Below, piece after piece: positions 27,069-34,800 of a stretch of 64,000 nucleotides of DNA. Positions within the stretch are counted from its first letter, which is position 1. Every line of letters starts with the position of its first letter. The stretch covers positions 310,001 through 374,000 of the forward strand of contig JODP01000009.1 in assembly GCA_000719025.1 (NCBI GenBank), written 5' to 3'. Under the pieces are notes generated by a model. It saw only the letters and a program-made list of their open reading frames with translations. It was not told the DNA's origin and made no database searches. This stretch comes from Kineosporia aurantiaca JCM 3230 (GTDB taxonomy: Bacteria; Actinomycetota; Actinomycetes; Actinomycetales; Kineosporiaceae). The translations under genes were made by a program, and so were the position numbers.

Positions 27069-28652
27069 TCATCGGCCGGGTACCACGCGCAGCGGCTCCG
27101 GAAGCGCCGCCAGGTTCTCCAGGGTGACCTCGAAAAGCCTTTCCTGCAGGGCGTCCACGTCGGCGACCACGGCCGCCCGGTCGTCCAGGATGTGATCGGT
27201 CAGCTCGCCCAGCCGCTCGGCCAGGGCGGGCTCGTGCACCGCCACCCCCCAGTCCGGCCGGTCCAGGTCGGCCAGGAAGAAGCCGAGCTTGGGGTGCGAG
27301 ATCAGGCTGATGATCGGCGTCCCGCAGCCGAACGGCACCATCCCGGCGTGCCCCCGCATGCCGACCACCAGGGCCGCCCGGCGGTAGGTCTCCTGGATCT
27401 GGGTCACCGTCATGTCGTACATCGGGATCACCGGCAGCGAGAGCCCGTGCTCGCGGCGCAGGTCCACCACGAACGTCTCGTCGTCCACGCAGTGCGCCGC
27501 GTACTGCACCTCGGCCCGGTGCCGGGTGGCCAGGATCCAGTCCTTCAGGTTCTCCAGGAACCGCCCGTAGTCGTTGCCGAACCGGCGGTCGGAACGGTCG
27601 TAGGCGCAGTTCAGCAGGACCGGGCCGGAGTCGCCCTCGCCGGGCTGCCGGGGCGTCTCCCAGACCGGGCCGCCCAGCCGCGAGGCGACCGTGGTCGGGC
27701 ACGGCTGCCAGCGGATCCGGTCGCCGAGTTCGGCCGGGAGCATGGCCCGCACCCGCTCCACCGAGCCGGAGTTGCGCAGCCCGATGAAGGACGCCCGCTC
27801 GACCAGGGTGCGCAGCGAGGTGGCGAACCGGCTGCCGTCGAAGGTCTGGCCCTCGAACGTGTTGTAGCCGACTGCCCAGACCACCAGCGGAACCGTGATC
27901 CGGCGCAGCATGTCGTCGCTCACGTTCCACTGCCAGCCGGAGTTACCGTTCGGCGCGGTGTCCGGCAGGAACAGCCCGCCCCCGCCGAGCACCAGGCCGT
28001 CCCCGGCGTTCACCCGGGCCAGCCGCTGCTCGTCGAACTCCTGGTGCACGTGGACGTACCACCAGCGCGGGAAGCTCTGCTTGCGCAACGTGCTCTTGGC
28101 CAGCCCCTTACGCGGCTTGGGCCGGTACTCCAGGTCGAAGCAGCGCCGCACCGCGTCGCCCAGCGCCAGGTCGCCGGCGTTGCCGTGCGGGTCGGCGTGG
28201 AAGGCGGCGTGGGCCAGCATGCCCTGGGTGTCGCCGAGAGCGTTGTCGGCCGCCTCGGCGGCCTCGTTGCGGCGCAGCTGGATCCGGCAGCCCCGGGCGC
28301 CCGGGTCGAGCTGCAGCCCGTCCAGCGCGAAGTCCCGCCCGCGGGCGTGGTCGTGCCGGATCCAGGCGATCTCGGACAGCTTGGCCAGCGCGGCCGGGGC
28401 CTTGGCCGGGTCCAGCCCGGCCAGCAGCAGATGGGCGTCGGCGGTGTCGTAGTCGGAGACCGCGGCCAGGGTCGTCCCGGCCTCCAGATGATCGGCGGCG
28501 GAAGGCTTCTCCGGCAGTTCCTGCCGGGCCACCGCGGCCGCGGCCTCGAAGTGCCCGGCCCGGCGCAGCCCACCCATCCGGGCGGCCGGGGTCTCGACCG
28601 GCGGCCCGGTCACGGTGAGGCTGTCCTGCTTCTCGTCCTGGGCGGCGGTCAT
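27069..28652 (-). CDS. polysaccharide pyruvyl transferase-family protein with TPR-like N terminus
   Basis: 527 residues. Residues about 25-135 look like tetratricopeptide-type helical repeats (AGHFEAAAAVARQELPEKPS, YDTADAHLLLAGL). The catalytic part carries the family landmarks HGNAGDLALGDAVRRCF, GGGGLFLPDT, and near the C terminus the motif VVGMRGHAGMVPFGCGTPII. Family members transfer pyruvate from phosphoenolpyruvate to a sugar as a ketal. The ATG at 28652 overlaps the upstream gene's stop by four bases. The acceptor is unknown; the sialyltransferase-like partner and crt neighbours make an envelope glycan or carotenoid glycoside plausible. Confidence 0.85.
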   Translation of the reverse strand: MTAAQDEKQDSLTVTGPPVETPAARMGGLRRAGHFEAAAAVARQELPEKPSAADHLEAGTTLAAVSDYDTADAHLLLAGLDPAKAPAALAKLSEIAWIRHDHARGRDFALDGLQLDPGARGCRIQLRRNEAAEAADNALGDTQGMLAHAAFHADPHGNAGDLALGDAVRRCFDLEYRPKPRKGLAKSTLRKQSFPRWWYVHVHQEFDEQRLARVNAGDGLVLGGGGLFLPDTAPNGNSGWQWNVSDDMLRRITVPLVVWAVGYNTFEGQTFDGSRFATSLRTLVERASFIGLRNSGSVERVRAMLPAELGDRIRWQPCPTTVASRLGGPVWETPRQPGEGDSGPVLLNCAYDRSDRRFGNDYGRFLENLKDWILATRHRAEVQYAAHCVDDETFVVDLRREHGLSLPVIPMYDMTVTQIQETYRRAALVVGMRGHAGMVPFGCGTPIISLISHPKLGFFLADLDRPDWGVAVHEPALAERLGELTDHILDDRAAVVADVDALQERLFEVTLENLAALPEPLRVVPGR

Positions 28653-30058
28653 CGAACTCCGATCGCGTGGTCGTCGAGCCGTTCCAGCCGGGGCTCCAGC
28701 CAGGCCCGCTCGGCCTCGCTGAAGTCCTCGTCCGGGTGGAAGCCGAGCAGGTCGACGCTCTCGCACACGGCGAGCACGTCGAGCAGGCGGATCACCTGGT
28801 AGGCGTCCGAGCCGGCCGGCAGGTCCTGGCCCACGGGGTAGCGCAGCGGGCGGCGCAGCACCTTCTCGGCCACCGCGTGCTGGCGGCCCGGAATCAGCCG
28901 GGACCGGATCGCGGCGACCCAGTCCCGCGGGTCGTCGGCCAGGATCAGCCGCAGCCCGGCCTCGGTGTCCCAGCCGTTCGTCGCGTCGTGCCGGATCACC
29001 TGCAGGTCGGTCCGGGTGCCGCCGTCCTGCGGGCCGGTGCGGACCGCTCCCATCCGCACCACCACGTCGTACCCGTCCACCCGCTCACCCAGACCCGTCC
29101 CGCGAAGCCGGTAATGAGCGTCCGTAATCAGAGCCAGACGACTGCCGCTGAGCCGCTGGCGCAGGTCGTTGAGTCGCAGCACGCTCAGCCGGCGGGCGCT
29201 GTCCTCGTCGAGCGGCGGTGGTTTCACCTCGACGTGCCGCTTCCAGCGGGAGGCCTGATAAAGGACGTCCCGGGTGGCCGGCTGCGACAGCTCGGCCATC
29301 GGCAGCCCCGCCAGCATCTTCACCAGCTGGGCCACGGCGCGGTCCAGTTCCCCTCGCGGGGTGGGCTTCTCGAGCATTTTGAGGACGCGGGGGGCCGGGG
29401 GTGGCAGGGTGCCCTTGCCGACCGCGGTGAGGGACCTGATCAGGCGCAGGCGGCGGTCGTCCCGCTCCTGCAGCTGCCGCACCCGGTCCATCACGCCGAG
29501 CTTCTCGCCGTGCGTCAGGTTCAGGTAGGACTGGTGCGCCCGGATCGCGATGGGCAGGTCGCCGGCGCTCTCCGCGGCCAGCGCCCGCATCCGCCAGGAC
29601 GCCCGGGAGGCCGGCTTGGCGGCCAGCAGCACCGTGCTGATCTCGAGGGTCAGCTGCGGGTCGCTCGGCCGGGTCACCTCCCCGCCGGTCAGCAGCCGAT
29701 CGAACAGGCCGGGCTGGGCCTCGGGCCACGGCGTCTCGCCGGACGCGATCGCCGGGCCGGCCTCGGTCCGCATCAGCGCCTGCACGGTCTCGCTGATCCC
29801 GCCCAGCGCCTCCCGCACCGGCTCCGGCCGGGACGCCAGGGTCTCCGGGTCCATCCAGCGCTGGACGGCGGCCAGGAACGGCACGTTGACCGTCTCCGCC
29901 ACGTGCTGGTGTCGGATCCGGCGCTCCTGCTCCTCACGGGCCTGCTGGGCGGCCTCGAGCCGCGCGGCCCGGCGCTGCGCCTGGGCCTCGAGCACGGCCC
30001 CGGCCAGCGGGGTCGACGCCAGCCGGTCCTTCAGGCGCTGGGGGTCCGGGCGGCTCAT
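28649..30058 (-). CDS. sialyltransferase (GT29)-like glycosyltransferase with helical N-terminal half
   Basis: 469 residues. Residues 26-52 form a charged coiled coil and 1-300 are mostly helical. The C-terminal 165 residues match the GT29 sialylmotif layout: an L-like motif (SRLALITDAHYRLRGTGLGE then DGYDVVVRMGAV and GTRTDLQ, about 306-352), an S-like motif (GSDAYQVIRLLDVLAVCESVD then LLGFHP, about 416-442) and a late His (DDHAIGV, H464) in the VS position. This suggests transfer of a sialic-acid-like or other CMP-activated sugar. The assignment rests on motif reading only. It is the first gene after a 106-bp gap downstream of crtI and is coupled to the pyruvyl transferase. Confidence 0.65.
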   Translation of the reverse strand: MSRPDPQRLKDRLASTPLAGAVLEAQAQRRAARLEAAQQAREEQERRIRHQHVAETVNVPFLAAVQRWMDPETLASRPEPVREALGGISETVQALMRTEAGPAIASGETPWPEAQPGLFDRLLTGGEVTRPSDPQLTLEISTVLLAAKPASRASWRMRALAAESAGDLPIAIRAHQSYLNLTHGEKLGVMDRVRQLQERDDRRLRLIRSLTAVGKGTLPPPAPRVLKMLEKPTPRGELDRAVAQLVKMLAGLPMAELSQPATRDVLYQASRWKRHVEVKPPPLDEDSARRLSVLRLNDLRQRLSGSRLALITDAHYRLRGTGLGERVDGYDVVVRMGAVRTGPQDGGTRTDLQVIRHDATNGWDTEAGLRLILADDPRDWVAAIRSRLIPGRQHAVAEKVLRRPLRYPVGQDLPAGSDAYQVIRLLDVLAVCESVDLLGFHPDEDFSEAERAWLEPRLERLDDHAIGVR

Positions 30059-30164
30059 CGACGTCCTCGTCGGGGGATCGGGATGGTGGGCACGGCGCTG
30101 AGACTACCGGTGTGATTCCGTGGACACGCTATGTAGTCAGAAGGGGGGATAGCGTAACCACCGA

Positions 30165-31736
30165 TCATCGCCACGCCCGTGATGCGTAGACCGGATCCGG
30201 CCCGGTGATCCGCTCGGCGGCCAGCCGCCCGGAGACCAGGACCATCGGCACCCCGACCCCCGGCTGCGTCCCCGACCCGGTGAACACCACGTTCTCGCCC
30301 CACAGGTTGCCCGGGCGGAACGGGCCGGTCTGGAAGAACGAGTGCGCGGAGGCGAACGGGGCGCCGCGTTCCATCCCGCGTTCCTGCCAGTCCAGCGGGG
30401 TGGTGATGTCCTCCACCTCGATCGCGTCCGCGAAACCGGGGTAGCCGTTGGTTTCCAGCTTCGACAGCACGTGCTCGCGGTAGACCGGGGCGACCCGCTT
30501 CCAGTCGATCGGGGAGTCCAGGTTCGGCGTCGGGAACAGCACGTAGTAGATCCCGCGGTTCGCCGGGGCGAGCCGGGCGTCGGACGCCGTCGGGTTGCTC
30601 ACCAGGAAGGACGGGTCGCTCATCAGCCGTCCCGAGGTCAGCTCCTCGAACGTGCCCTTCCAGGGGCCACCGAAGTGGATGTTGTGGTGGGCGGCCCCCG
30701 GCCAGTTCTGCCGGGTGCCGGCCAGCATCAGGTAGCAGGACGGCGAGTACTTCAGTCGCTTCACCCGGAACGGCGTCCTGCCCAGCAGGTCTCGGTAGGC
30801 GACCGGAAGATCGGGATTGAGGACGACGACATCGGCCGGGATTCTCTCTCCCGTGGCCGTGTGGACGGCTACGGCGCGACCCCCGGAGTGCTCGACCTTC
30901 GTCACCTCGGTGCCGTAGCGGAACTCGACCCCGTGCCGCTTCGCCGCGGCCGCCATCGCGGTCGGCACGGCGGCCATCCCGCCCGCCGGGAAGTACACCC
31001 CGGCCACCGAGTCCATGTAGGCGATCACCGCGTAGAGCGCCATCGCGTCGTACGGCGACAGGCCCGCGTACAGCGCCTGGAACGAGTAGATCCGCTGCGT
31101 CCGGTCGTCCTTCAGGTACTGGTTCACCTTGGGCGCCATCCGGCGGAAGCCACCGATCGCGGCCAGCTTGGCCAGGTTCACCGTGAGCAGGTCGAGCGGG
31201 GAGTCGATGTTGCGGTCGATGAAGTCCCGCATCTCGTACTTGTAGAGCCGGGAGACGAACCGCACGTAGCGCCGGAAGCCCGCCGCCTCCTCCGGCCCGA
31301 TCACCGTCTCGATCTCGTCGGCCATCCGGTCCACGTCCGAGTGCACGTCGATCGTCGAGCCGTCGGCGAAGCTGGTCCGGTAGAGCGGGGCGACCGGCTT
31401 GAGGTTGAGCCAGTCGGCCATGTCCTCGCCGAGCGCGTCGAAGCAGTCGGCGATCAGGTCCGGCATGGTCAGCACGGTCGGGCCCGGGTCGAAGCGGTAC
31501 TCGCCGTTGCCGCCGGGCGCCGGGACCGCGCGCAGTCCGGCCCGGCCCCCGGGCACCAGTTCGCGCTCCAGCACGATGATCTGGCGGCCGGTACGGGCCA
31601 GGCGCATCGCGGCGGACAGCCCGGCCAGGCCGGCGCCGACGATCACCACGGTGTCGGTCGGGCCGGTGACCGTGCGGGGGTGACGGCCGGGCAGCAGGAC
31701 GGCCGGGTCGAAGGGGCGGCGGCTGGTCGTCGGCAT
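30165..31736 (-). CDS. crtI: phytoene desaturase
   Basis: 523 residues. The N-terminal FAD motif is VVIVGAGLAGLSAAMRLARTG, followed by VLERELVPGGRAG. The C-terminal bacterial-type CrtI signature is GSGTQPGVGVPMVLVSGRLAAERI. It converts phytoene to lycopene or neurosporene through successive desaturations. It begins one base after the crtE stop, so crtE and crtI form an operon. Confidence 0.93.
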   Translation of the reverse strand: MPTTSRRPFDPAVLLPGRHPRTVTGPTDTVVIVGAGLAGLSAAMRLARTGRQIIVLERELVPGGRAGLRAVPAPGGNGEYRFDPGPTVLTMPDLIADCFDALGEDMADWLNLKPVAPLYRTSFADGSTIDVHSDVDRMADEIETVIGPEEAAGFRRYVRFVSRLYKYEMRDFIDRNIDSPLDLLTVNLAKLAAIGGFRRMAPKVNQYLKDDRTQRIYSFQALYAGLSPYDAMALYAVIAYMDSVAGVYFPAGGMAAVPTAMAAAAKRHGVEFRYGTEVTKVEHSGGRAVAVHTATGERIPADVVVLNPDLPVAYRDLLGRTPFRVKRLKYSPSCYLMLAGTRQNWPGAAHHNIHFGGPWKGTFEELTSGRLMSDPSFLVSNPTASDARLAPANRGIYYVLFPTPNLDSPIDWKRVAPVYREHVLSKLETNGYPGFADAIEVEDITTPLDWQERGMERGAPFASAHSFFQTGPFRPGNLWGENVVFTGSGTQPGVGVPMVLVSGRLAAERITGPDPVYASRAWR

Positions 31737-31737
31737 C

Positions 31738-32841
31738 TCAGCGCACCCGGGCGGTGGCGGCGACCACCAGGTCGGTGAGCACCGAGCGGGCCTCGCCCTC
31801 GGCCAGGTCGGCCCCGGCCAGGGCGGTCTCGGCGCGCTCGGTGGCGGCGCCGATCATCCGCTCGATCTCCTGGTCGGCCCCGGTGGAGGTGATGATCTCG
31901 CGCAAGGTTTGCACCCCGTCCTCGTCCAGTTCCGGATCGCCGAGCAAGGTGTGCACGGTCTGCGCCTGGGCCGGGGTGCTGCGCTCCAGGGTCCGCCCAA
32001 TCAGCACGGTGCGTTTGCCCTCGCGCAGATCGTCGCCCGCGGGTTTGCCGGTGGTGGCCGGGTCGCCGAACACCCCGAGCACGTCGTCCCGCAGCTGGAA
32101 GGCCTCGCCCAGAGCCAGCCCGAACTCGGAGTAGACGGCCAGCAGCTTGTCGTCGGCCCCGGCCGCGGTGCCGCCGATCAGCAGCGGGTGCTCGACCGAG
32201 TACTTGGCGCTCTTGTAGGTGATCACCCGCAGCGCGCGCTCCACCAGGGCGGCCGGATCGGCCTGCGGCGCGACCTGGCTGAGGATGTCCAGGTACTGGC
32301 CGCCGAGCAGGTCGGTGCGCATCCGGTCGAAGGTCGGGCGGGCCCGGGCCAGCTGTTCGGCGCTCAGGCCGCTGGCCGAGAACAGCTCCTCGGTCCAGAC
32401 CAGGCACAGGTCCCCGGTCAGCACCGAGCCGGCCAGGCCGAACGCCGCCGAGGGGCCCTGCCAGCCCTGCTCGGCGTGCCGGCTCTCGAACCGCTTGTGC
32501 ACCGCGGGCATGCCGCGCCGCAGGTCGGAGTCGTCGATCAGGTCGTCGTGGATCAGCGCGGCGGCCTGGAAGAGCTCCAGCGAGGCGGCCGCGTTCACCA
32601 CGGCCGGGGTGTTCTCCCCGCCCGCGCCGCGCCAGCCCCAGTACAGGAAGGCCGGGCGCAGCCGTTTGCCGGCGCTGGTCATGGCCGAGATCTGGTCGAC
32701 GATCTCGACGCACTCCGGGGCGATCTCGGTGAGCGCCGTGGTCCGGCGGGTCAGGAAGTCCCGCAGGGCCGCGTCCACCCGCTCGCGCAGATCCTCCACC
32801 TGTAGGGGATGGCGGCTCGGGGCCGGGGCGGGCGACGTCAT
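31738..32841 (-). CDS. crtE: geranylgeranyl diphosphate synthase (polyprenyl synthetase)
   Basis: 367 residues. The first Asp-rich motif is HDDLIDDSDLRRG and the second QLRDDVLGVFGD, with GKRLRP for substrate binding. It makes the C20 precursor for CrtB. ATG at 32841 is chosen because an AGAGGT element lies about eight bases upstream; a longer in-frame reading covers the promoter region shared with metF. It occupies the place of idsA2 (Rv2173) in the mycobacterial gene order. Confidence 0.92.
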   Translation of the reverse strand: MTSPAPAPSRHPLQVEDLRERVDAALRDFLTRRTTALTEIAPECVEIVDQISAMTSAGKRLRPAFLYWGWRGAGGENTPAVVNAAASLELFQAAALIHDDLIDDSDLRRGMPAVHKRFESRHAEQGWQGPSAAFGLAGSVLTGDLCLVWTEELFSASGLSAEQLARARPTFDRMRTDLLGGQYLDILSQVAPQADPAALVERALRVITYKSAKYSVEHPLLIGGTAAGADDKLLAVYSEFGLALGEAFQLRDDVLGVFGDPATTGKPAGDDLREGKRTVLIGRTLERSTPAQAQTVHTLLGDPELDEDGVQTLREIITSTGADQEIERMIGAATERAETALAGADLAEGEARSVLTDLVVAATARVR

Positions 32842-32937
32842 GCTGGCGGACCTCTTTCGTTCTTTTCCCTTGGGAGTGCCCACCCTCTCAGGTCTGACCC
32901 GCCCATGCCTGTCGGTGGTGGGCCGTAAGCTCCTCCC

Positions 32938-33846
32938 ATGGCTCAGGACCGACCCGCCCTGCACGAACAGTTGCGTAAGCTCACCGCGGCGAAGCGTCCC
33001 TCACTGTCCTTCGAGTTCTTCCCGCCCAAGACGGACGAGGCGGAGGCCACGCTCTGGCAGTCGATCCGCCGCCTGGAGCCGCTGAACCCGACCTTCGTGT
33101 CCGTGACCTACGGGGCGGGCGGTTCCAGCCGGGACCGCACCACCCGGGTCACCCAGCGCATCGCGCAGGACACCACGCTGACCCCGATGGCCCATCTGAC
33201 CTGCGTCGGGGCCAGCCTGGCGGACCTGCGCGGGGTGGTCGCCGACTACGCCGCCGCCGGTGTGAAGAACGTGCTGGTGGTCCGGGGCGACCCGGCCGGC
33301 GGCCCGCGCGCGGAGTGGGTCCAGCACCCGGGCGGCCCGCGCTACGCGGTCGAGCTGGTCAAGCTGGTGCGGGAGCTGGGCAACTTCAGCGTCGGGGTGG
33401 CGGCCTTCCCGGACATCCACCCGGCCAGCGTCGACCTGGACGCGGACGCCCGGGTCCTGGCGATGAAGGCCGAGGCGGGCGCCCAGTTCGCCATCACCCA
33501 GATGTTCTTCCGCCCAGAGACCTACTTCGACCTGGTCGAGCGGGCCGCGGCGCTGGGCTCCACGATCCCGATCATCCCGGGGGTCATGCCGGTCACCAAT
33601 GTGCGCCAGGTGGAGCGGATCGCCGAGCTCACCGGGGTCGCGCTGCCGCCCGAGGTGGTCCAGCGGCTGCACGCGGTGGCCGACGAGCCGGCCGCGGTGC
33701 GCCAGGTCGGGGTGGAGATCGCCACCGAGCTGAGCCGCGAGCTGCTCGACGGCGGGGCGCCCGGGCTGCACTTCATCACCATGAACCGCTCGACGGCGAC
33801 GCTTGAGGTGGCCGACGCGCTGGGGCTCACGGCCGCTCGGGTCTGA
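32938..33846 (+). CDS. metF: methylenetetrahydrofolate reductase
   Basis: 302 residues, a FAD-dependent TIM barrel that reduces 5,10-methylene-THF to 5-methyl-THF for methionine synthesis. Landmarks are SFEFFPPKTDEAE (catalytic Glu), FVSVTYGAGGS, HLTCVGAS, LVVRGDPAGGP and FAITQMFFRPETYF. It diverges from crtE with about 96 bp between the starts, and the CDP-alcohol transferase gene follows six bases after its stop. Mycobacteria carry a metF-like gene (Rv2172c) at the same position. Confidence 0.95.
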   Translation: MAQDRPALHEQLRKLTAAKRPSLSFEFFPPKTDEAEATLWQSIRRLEPLNPTFVSVTYGAGGSSRDRTTRVTQRIAQDTTLTPMAHLTCVGASLADLRGVVADYAAAGVKNVLVVRGDPAGGPRAEWVQHPGGPRYAVELVKLVRELGNFSVGVAAFPDIHPASVDLDADARVLAMKAEAGAQFAITQMFFRPETYFDLVERAAALGSTIPIIPGVMPVTNVRQVERIAELTGVALPPEVVQRLHAVADEPAAVRQVGVEIATELSRELLDGGAPGLHFITMNRSTATLEVADALGLTAARV

Positions 33847-33852
33847 TCTCTC

Positions 33853-34518
33853 ATGGCCGGCCGCTTCGAGGGATGGTCGGCTCTGCACGGAGACGCGGCC
33901 CCGACCGGGGTCGTGGGTGGCTGGCTGCGGTTCGTCTACCTGCTGGCCGCCCCTCTGGTCCGGCTGCGGGTTCCGCCGAACGCGATCACCTTGGCCGGGC
34001 TGGTGCTCGGTGCGCTGGCTTTGCTGCCCGCTGGTGCCGGCACGCGCTGGCCGTTGCTGGCGGCGGGGCTGATCGGTCTGTCGGCTCTGCTGGACGGACT
34101 GGACGGCGCGGTGGCTGTGTTGTCCTCGCGAGTCTCGTCTTTCGGGGCCCGTCTGGACCATGTTTGTGACCGGACCACGGAACTCTGCTTCGTGGGCTGT
34201 CTTTGGCTGGCGGGTGGTCCGTGGCCCTGGTGTCTGGCCGGGGCTGCGCTCGCTCTCCTGCACGAAGGGCTGCGTTCCTGGGCCCGGCGTCGGGGTATGA
34301 CGGCGATCGGGGTCGTCACCGTTTCCGAGCGCCCCACGCGGGTTTTGGTCGCGGCGATGTTTGTTCTCGCGGCTGGGGTTTATCCCTCTTCGGCGGAATT
34401 ATGGACGCTTGTGGGCGCGGTGGTCCTGACGGTTGCGGGGGCGATCGGGCTGGGTCAGCTGGCTTTCGTGGTCCGGCGTTCGCTGGGGCATTCCGCCTTG
34501 GGCCGCCGTTCCGGTTGA
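33853..34518 (+). CDS. CDP-alcohol phosphatidyltransferase-family membrane protein with altered motif
   Basis: 221 residues, about six membrane helices. The family signature D-x2-DG-x2-AR-x8-G-x3-D-x3-D is present at about 87-112 as DGLDGAVA then SSFGARLDHVCD. All four metal-site Asp residues are kept, but the usual AR pair reads AV. It would transfer a phospho-alcohol from CDP to a lipid or polyol acceptor; the substrate is unknown and the altered position may change it. It is co-transcribed with metF. After its stop the plus strand enters the first tandem array. Confidence 0.75.
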   Translation: MAGRFEGWSALHGDAAPTGVVGGWLRFVYLLAAPLVRLRVPPNAITLAGLVLGALALLPAGAGTRWPLLAAGLIGLSALLDGLDGAVAVLSSRVSSFGARLDHVCDRTTELCFVGCLWLAGGPWPWCLAGAALALLHEGLRSWARRRGMTAIGVVTVSERPTRVLVAAMFVLAAGVYPSSAELWTLVGAVVLTVAGAIGLGQLAFVVRRSLGHSALGRRSG

Positions 34519-34538
34519 GTTGGGTGGGGTCTGAGTTC

Positions 34539-34800
34539 AGGCCTTCGCGATCAGTTCGGCGGTCTAGGCCAGGCCTTCCTGGTCTGTTGGGCGGGCCTGG
34601 AGTCAGGCCTTCCCGGTCTGTTCGATAGGGCTGAGGTTCGGGCTTTCCTGGTCTGTTGGGTGGGCCTGGAGGGCGGGGCTTTCCCGGTTTGTTGGGCCGG
34701 GGCTGGGGTCGGGATTTCCGGTCAGTTCGGCAGGCCTGGGGCTAGGCCTTCCCGGTCAATTCGGCAGGTCCGGGTCATGCCTTCCCGATCAGTTCGGCGA
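34539..34800 (-). repeat. tandem array A: eight imperfect units of about 34 bp, last unit inside the crtD-like 3' end
   Basis: Units with a core like GGCCTTCCCGGTCNGTTCGG start near 34539, 34571, 34605, 34640, 34676, 34711, 34744 and 34777 (spacing 32-36). The eighth unit is the coding end of the crtD-like gene, specifying AELIGKA and the stop, so the other seven look like degenerate duplications of that gene's 3' end. They occupy the 256 bp between two convergent genes. There is no coding capacity worth annotating. Confidence 0.85.
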
